Source of the DNA: Parvularcula sp. BBD 1991-13
GTDB lineage: Bacteria; Pseudomonadota; Alphaproteobacteria; Caulobacterales; Parvularculaceae
Direction: 5' to 3'
Length of the DNA: 64,000 nt
Assembly (NCBI GenBank): GCA_001657385.1
Contig: LYSZ01000002.1
Coordinates: forward strand, 1 to 64,000
Position 1 is the stretch's first letter, and the number at the start of each line of letters is the position of its first letter. The notes under the pieces are model-generated. The model saw nothing but the letters and a program-made list of their open reading frames with translations. It was not told the DNA's origin and did no database searches. The position numbers and the translations under genes are program-made. Positions 60,331 to 64,000 of the stretch are shown piece by piece.

Positions 60331-62256
60331 ATGGCTGATGGCATGTTGGACAGGGGGACGGGCAGATCGGCGGAACGCCGTTTCGGCTCCGGACCGACCT
60401 TTTTCGGCAAGAAACGCTCCATGATGGCGGACGCCGAGGACGCCGATCCGCGCTTTTCCAAGCGCCGCGAAGCCGCCGCGCCCAAGGGGGTCTTTAGCGG
60501 CAAGCCGAAAAAGCGGCCCCGCATCGCCTTCACCGGCGAGGAATACGGTTTCGGTTATCAGGCCGCGGAACGCTTCCTGAAGCGCGCGCGCGAAAACGGC
60601 GACGTTTCCGATGGCGGCGTCAAGGGCGTGAACGCCCGCACCGAGCGCGAGTTCGAGGCGCCCAGCAAGAACAGCCGCTTCGACTACGCCGCCGACATCC
60701 CGCAGCCCCTGCGCACCAAAGAACAGGCGATCATGGCCGTCAAAAGTCAGACGGCGGACTTTGCGCTTGTTCCGTTCTACAGCCCGTATGCGGGCTACGA
60801 CTACGAGACCCTGCGCGCGCTCAGCAGCATGTTCTCGGTGCTCGCGGTCGAGCAGGTGGAGGCGACCGACACGCTCTGTCTCGCCGTTCATGAGTCCCAG
60901 CTTTACGACATCATTCAGTCAGCCCACCCCGGAACCGGCTTCTCGGCCTTGCAACGGCGCATGCGCAAATCCTGGGGCGGCGTCGATTCCGGCAGCGGCA
61001 ACAGCCCCGGCAGCGAGTACGAGGCGGAAATGCCGCGCGCCGGCCTGCCGATCGACATGGCGGACCAGAAACTGATCCGTGACCGCATCGATACCGTGTT
61101 CGCCGGCCCCGAGGCCGCCCGCCGCTGCAAGTCGAAGCTTGACGGCCTGCGCGCCATCGGCGTCGAGGTGCAGGAAACCGCCCAGATGGTCGAGCCCCAT
61201 CGCGAGCTGGCGAAACTTGCTCGGTCCTCGACAAACCCGTCGCGGCAGACCAACACTTTTTTCGATCCGGTCAGCGGCGAGACCCGGTTCTTCTCCTCCC
61301 TCGGCGCGGAATCCCAGACCGGCAGTCTTTACGGCATGGTGCTGCCTTACGAGGTGGCCATGCGGTCGTCAGACTACATCATTATCGACCATGATTTCGA
61401 CGACGCGCCGCCGGCGAAAACCCGCTTCGCCGTGGTGGAAAACAACCCCGACGTCAGTCTGTTCGAAGACAAGTACCGCACCACCGACGCGCGCACCGCC
61501 TATTGGGTGCGCCGCCTTGAAGCCATCGCCCGCCCCCACGGCACCCTGGGCGCCGGGCTGATGCAGCTCGGCGGCGCCTTGCTGGGCGTCGCCGCCATGC
61601 TGCTGATCGGCTTCGGCGTTTACGGCGTCACTGCGTCGACGGCGGCGTCCGTGCCGCTGCCCGCGTCGCTGTCATGGCTGACCTCGATGACCGCCGGCGG
61701 CGTGATGGCGCTCGGCGCGGCCGCAGCCCTGATGGCGTTCATCATGAGTTCGGTGCGCAGCGCGGGCCGGCGCGGCGTGCGCGTCATGCTCCGCTTCCGG
61801 CGCGACGGCGTCGCCGCGTCGATCGGCGATGTCGAGAACTTCCTGCGCAATTTCGGCGTTCCGCATGCGGTGGTTCGCATGGACGAGGACAGCGAGCGGG
61901 ATGCGCCGGCGTCGATCGTTCTGGATGTCGAGTTTGACGGCCGCGACTTTTCCTACGGCCCCTTCTCCATGCTGTCCCGGCGCCTGCGCGGCTCGGTCGT
62001 CAACGGCGCCCTGAAGAAAGCGTTTCAGCGCTGGAAGAATCGGGGCGTTGTCGTCCTCGCGGCGATGCCGGTCGAGGACGGTCAGGCGCAGCTGCCCAAG
62101 CACAGGGCGCGCCAGTGGTGGAATCACGCCGTCTCCGCCTGGTTCGCGGATGCGGCGGAAACCTGGTTCATCCGCCTGTCGCGCATTCTCTTTATCTGGG
62201 TTCTGCCCGCCGCCCTGGTGACGCTTCTGGTCTGGCGCTTCCTGCTGAACGGCTAG
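60331..62256 (+). CDS. Membrane protein with prephenate-dehydratase-like and ACT-like domains
   Basis: A 641-residue protein. After a basic N-terminus, residues ~64-400 follow the order of PheA: RIAFTGEEYGFGYQAAERFL (PheA IAYQGEPGAF), MAVKSQTADFALVPFYSPYA (PheA MLPVENSLAG), a second lobe, and AKTRFAVVE with T364-R365-F366 at the place of the catalytic TRF. Two membrane helices follow (~410-432, ~450-472), then an ACT-like stretch (VRVMLRFRRDGVAASIGDVE ... SIVLDVEFDG) and a C-terminal membrane helix. PheA itself is soluble and about 283 residues. The similarity is my reading; enzyme activity is doubtful, sensing more likely. No ribosome site is close to the ATG. Confidence 0.6.
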   Translation: MADGMLDRGTGRSAERRFGSGPTFFGKKRSMMADAEDADPRFSKRREAAAPKGVFSGKPKKRPRIAFTGEEYGFGYQAAERFLKRARENGDVSDGGVKGVNARTEREFEAPSKNSRFDYAADIPQPLRTKEQAIMAVKSQTADFALVPFYSPYAGYDYETLRALSSMFSVLAVEQVEATDTLCLAVHESQLYDIIQSAHPGTGFSALQRRMRKSWGGVDSGSGNSPGSEYEAEMPRAGLPIDMADQKLIRDRIDTVFAGPEAARRCKSKLDGLRAIGVEVQETAQMVEPHRELAKLARSSTNPSRQTNTFFDPVSGETRFFSSLGAESQTGSLYGMVLPYEVAMRSSDYIIIDHDFDDAPPAKTRFAVVENNPDVSLFEDKYRTTDARTAYWVRRLEAIARPHGTLGAGLMQLGGALLGVAAMLLIGFGVYGVTASTAASVPLPASLSWLTSMTAGGVMALGAAAALMAFIMSSVRSAGRRGVRVMLRFRRDGVAASIGDVENFLRNFGVPHAVVRMDEDSERDAPASIVLDVEFDGRDFSYGPFSMLSRRLRGSVVNGALKKAFQRWKNRGVVVLAAMPVEDGQAQLPKHRARQWWNHAVSAWFADAAETWFIRLSRILFIWVLPAALVTLLVWRFLLNG

Positions 62257-62269
62257 CCGCCGCCCCGGG

Positions 62270-62938
62270 TTACATCTTGCGTCGCAAAAACACGTAAAAC
62301 GCGCCGCCGCCGCCATGACGTTCATGGGCGGGGCTGACCCGCACAACATGCTGACGGAACGCTTCCTCGCGCATCCAGTCCTTGAACCGCGCGCGCAGAA
62401 CGCCGGCGCCGCGCGGCGCCGCGCCAGCCTGTCGGGGCGCATCCGCCGCAAGGGCGCGCCGCACGCCCTTGCCCGTAATGACCAAAACGCAGGCGTAATG
62501 GCGGGCCCGCGCCTCCATGAGAAAACCGTACAGCGCGGCGCGCGCCGAGCTTTGCGTATGGCCGTGCAGGTCGAACACCGCGTCGATGGGCCGCCGGCCC
62601 CGGCGCACCAGCCGTTCGGCGCGCGGATCGCCGGCGCCGAACGGGTCGGGCGCGCGGACCGCCCTCGCTTGCGCTTTCGCGCCGTCGCGGCCGTCGGCAA
62701 GGGCCGGAAAACGGCGACGCGCGGGAGAGGGAGAGGCAGGCGCCTCAGAGGAGGGAAGCGGGGAGGGCGCGTCCGAGGCGCGAGCCGACGAAGAGGCGCC
62801 CGCTTTGCGCGTCTTGCCGACCATGGCGTCGTCCGCGTCGTGATCGCACAGGACATTGTTTTCGTGGAGCGGGCGCACCGTGCTGGCCGCACGCCGCCAC
62901 AGCGCGCGCTCTTCCGGCGTGACCCGGCGCCGGGTCAT
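62270..62938 (-). CDS. Smr-domain protein (SmrA-like)
   Basis: A 222-residue protein ending in a Smr nuclease domain: DLHGHTQSSARAALYGFLME (the conserved HG-H-T motif), VLVITGKGVRR (the TGKG motif) and the ending HGGGGAFYVFLRRK. A Pro/Ser/Ala-rich linker (about 45-95) joins it to a basic N-terminus (MTRRRVTPEERALWRRAAST). Smr domains nick DNA or cleave RNA, for example on stalled ribosomes. Its ATG overlaps the mltA stop by four bases, the standard mltA-smr pairing in Alphaproteobacteria. Confidence 0.9.
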   Translation of the reverse strand: MTRRRVTPEERALWRRAASTVRPLHENNVLCDHDADDAMVGKTRKAGASSSARASDAPSPLPSSEAPASPSPARRRFPALADGRDGAKAQARAVRAPDPFGAGDPRAERLVRRGRRPIDAVFDLHGHTQSSARAALYGFLMEARARHYACVLVITGKGVRRALAADAPRQAGAAPRGAGVLRARFKDWMREEAFRQHVVRVSPAHERHGGGGAFYVFLRRKM

Positions 62939-64000
62939 GACGCGGACCGCGCCGCCGGCCGCTCGGCGAGCCGCGCCGCAACCGGCTTGGGCAGGAAAAC
63001 GAACATGCGCCCCTGCGCGTTCATGCGCCCGGCCAGGGCGCCGGCTTCCGGTCCCGAGCCCCAGTAAAAGTCCCCCCGCACCGGCCCGCGGATCGCGCCG
63101 CCCGTGTCCTGCGCAATCATCAGCCGACGGATCGGCGCGGCGCTGACCCCGGGCGCCGGGTCGATATCGACGAAGACCGGCGCGCCCAGCGCATGAAACC
63201 GCCGATCGACCGCCAGGGACCGCCCGGCGGTGAGCGGCGCCCCGAGGGCGCCGAGCGGCCCGGTGCCGAGGCTGTCGTCTTCCAGCGTCCGGAAAAACAC
63301 ATACGACTCGTTTTCGGCCCGCAGGGCGCGCGCCTCGGCAGGGTCGGCGCTTTCCAGCCACGCGCGGATGCTCTGCATGGAAATGTCTTCGAGCGACATC
63401 AGCCCGCGGTCGCGCAACACGCGCCCGATGGCGGTGTAGGCGCGGCCGTTCTGACCGTCGTAATTGACGCGCATCTCCTCTCCGTCCTCGAAGACAAGCC
63501 GGCCGGACCCCTGGATCTGGAGAAAGAAAAGATCGGTTTCGTCTAACCAGGCGAGGGGCGCAACCTCGCCGCGCAGGGCGCCGTCATAGATGGCGCGCCG
63601 GGACGGGTAGGGAACAAGCCGGTCACCGTCGATGCGGCCGGCGACGCGCTCGCCTTTCAACTCTTCGCGAAACTGACCGAGATCGACATCGACTAAATCA
63701 TCCGGACGCGGATAAAGAGGGCCGCTGTAACGCGGCGTCGGCGCGCGCGCGGCGCGATAAACCGGCTCGAAATAGCCGGTGAACGTCCCGCGTTCCTCGA
63801 GCAACGGCGGGCCGTCTCCGTTCAGCGGAACGCGGCGGGAAAGCGCCTGCACCGGCTGGAAATAGAACTCGAAGAACGCGCGGATATCGCCGCGCCGCGC
63901 CGCCGGGTCCGCATGGACCCGCCCGGCAATCTCCGCCGCGCCGCCGCAGGGCGCGCGCCAGTCAGCAACGGCGCCGGCGAGGCTGATCGCCGTAAAACCG
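62935..64000 (-). CDS. mltA: Membrane-bound lytic murein transglycosylase A (5' end outside window)
   Basis: This enzyme cleaves peptidoglycan glycan strands to 1,6-anhydro-muropeptides in the periplasm. The frame is open to the last base, so the N-terminus and signal are not in the window. Visible family blocks are DIRAFFEFYFQPVQALS near the cut, GTFTGYFEPVY, LAWLDETDLFFLQIQGSGRL and, in the 3D domain, IRRLMIAQDTGGAIRGPVRG with the catalytic Asp and YWGSGPEAGALAGRM. It is co-translated with smr. Confidence 0.94.
   Translation of the reverse strand, partial: GFTAISLAGAVADWRAPCGGAAEIAGRVHADPAARRGDIRAFFEFYFQPVQALSRRVPLNGDGPPLLEERGTFTGYFEPVYRAARAPTPRYSGPLYPRPDDLVDVDLGQFREELKGERVAGRIDGDRLVPYPSRRAIYDGALRGEVAPLAWLDETDLFFLQIQGSGRLVFEDGEEMRVNYDGQNGRAYTAIGRVLRDRGLMSLEDISMQSIRAWLESADPAEARALRAENESYVFFRTLEDDSLGTGPLGALGAPLTAGRSLAVDRRFHALGAPVFVDIDPAPGVSAAPIRRLMIAQDTGGAIRGPVRGDFYWGSGPEAGALAGRMNAQGRMFVFLPKPVAARLAERPAARSAS

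Overview
The window reads as chromosomal DNA of an alphaproteobacterium. Supporting signs are an SRP RNA with the alphaproteobacterial core, the dnaX-ybaB-recR neighbourhood, hslVU next to a hisB-H-A-F-E cluster, COQ7, an M2 peptidase, a TonB receptor, a VPLPA-type C-terminal sorting signal and a full CtrA box (TTAA-N7-TTAA). A member of the Caulobacterales/Parvularculales type is likely, but the family cannot be fixed from this window. Backbone genes are very GC-rich; the stretch from about 25.1 to 43.3 kb, and parts up to 46 kb, is visibly richer in AT.

Layout. 0-0.3 kb: a 247-bp near-perfect palindrome at the window edge. 0.4-3.3 kb: GtrA and GT2 genes for polyprenyl-linked glycosylation, divergent from a GT87 membrane transferase. 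3.3-7.9 kb: recR, ybaB, dnaX (with a programmed-frameshift site) and the SRP RNA; a cassette of three small XRE regulators plus a divergent hypothetical splits recR from ybaB. 8-25 kb: nudC, pheA, a membrane cytochrome c, an uncharacterised proteasome/HslV-like Ntn hydrolase with a partner gene, selO, ilvA, an NfeD-NfeD-slipin operon, a TonB receptor, tusA, and an operon of Sel1/peptidoglycan-binding and beta-helix secreted proteins.

25.1-46.4 kb is accessory DNA. Its left edge carries broken IS256 and IS21 remnants. Next comes a cassette of cspA, small charged proteins and an IF-1 paralogue, which looks like a cold-shock/translation module. It is followed by a secreted protein of eight Cys-paired repeats, a transglutaminase-like protease and an orphan 432-residue membrane protein. 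A two-component system then precedes a complete HME-RND metal efflux operon (adaptor, pump, DUF3240, outer-membrane factor). After that are a bicupin lipoprotein behind an FNR-type box, a short DsbB-like protein, a YdaS/carph-isopro-type regulator, and three XRE genes interleaved with palindromic repeats. A tRNA-Leu(CAA) gene marks the right side.

46.7-64 kb is backbone again: exoD, dsbB, coq7, an M2 peptidase, then the his genes on the minus strand. The his cluster is interrupted by a CYTH-CHAD gene and by twin secreted Cys proteins. hslV and hslU follow on the plus strand, separated by a VPLPA-sorted exoprotein gene behind the CtrA box. A membrane protein that looks like a diverged prephenate dehydratase with transmembrane segments before an ACT-like region comes next, followed by smr and mltA (running off the window).

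Candidates for something new are the membrane PheA-like protein (60331-62256), the Ntn-hydrolase pair (10975-12699), the CspA/IF-1 small-protein cassette (26368-27474) and the eight-repeat secreted protein (28366-29259).
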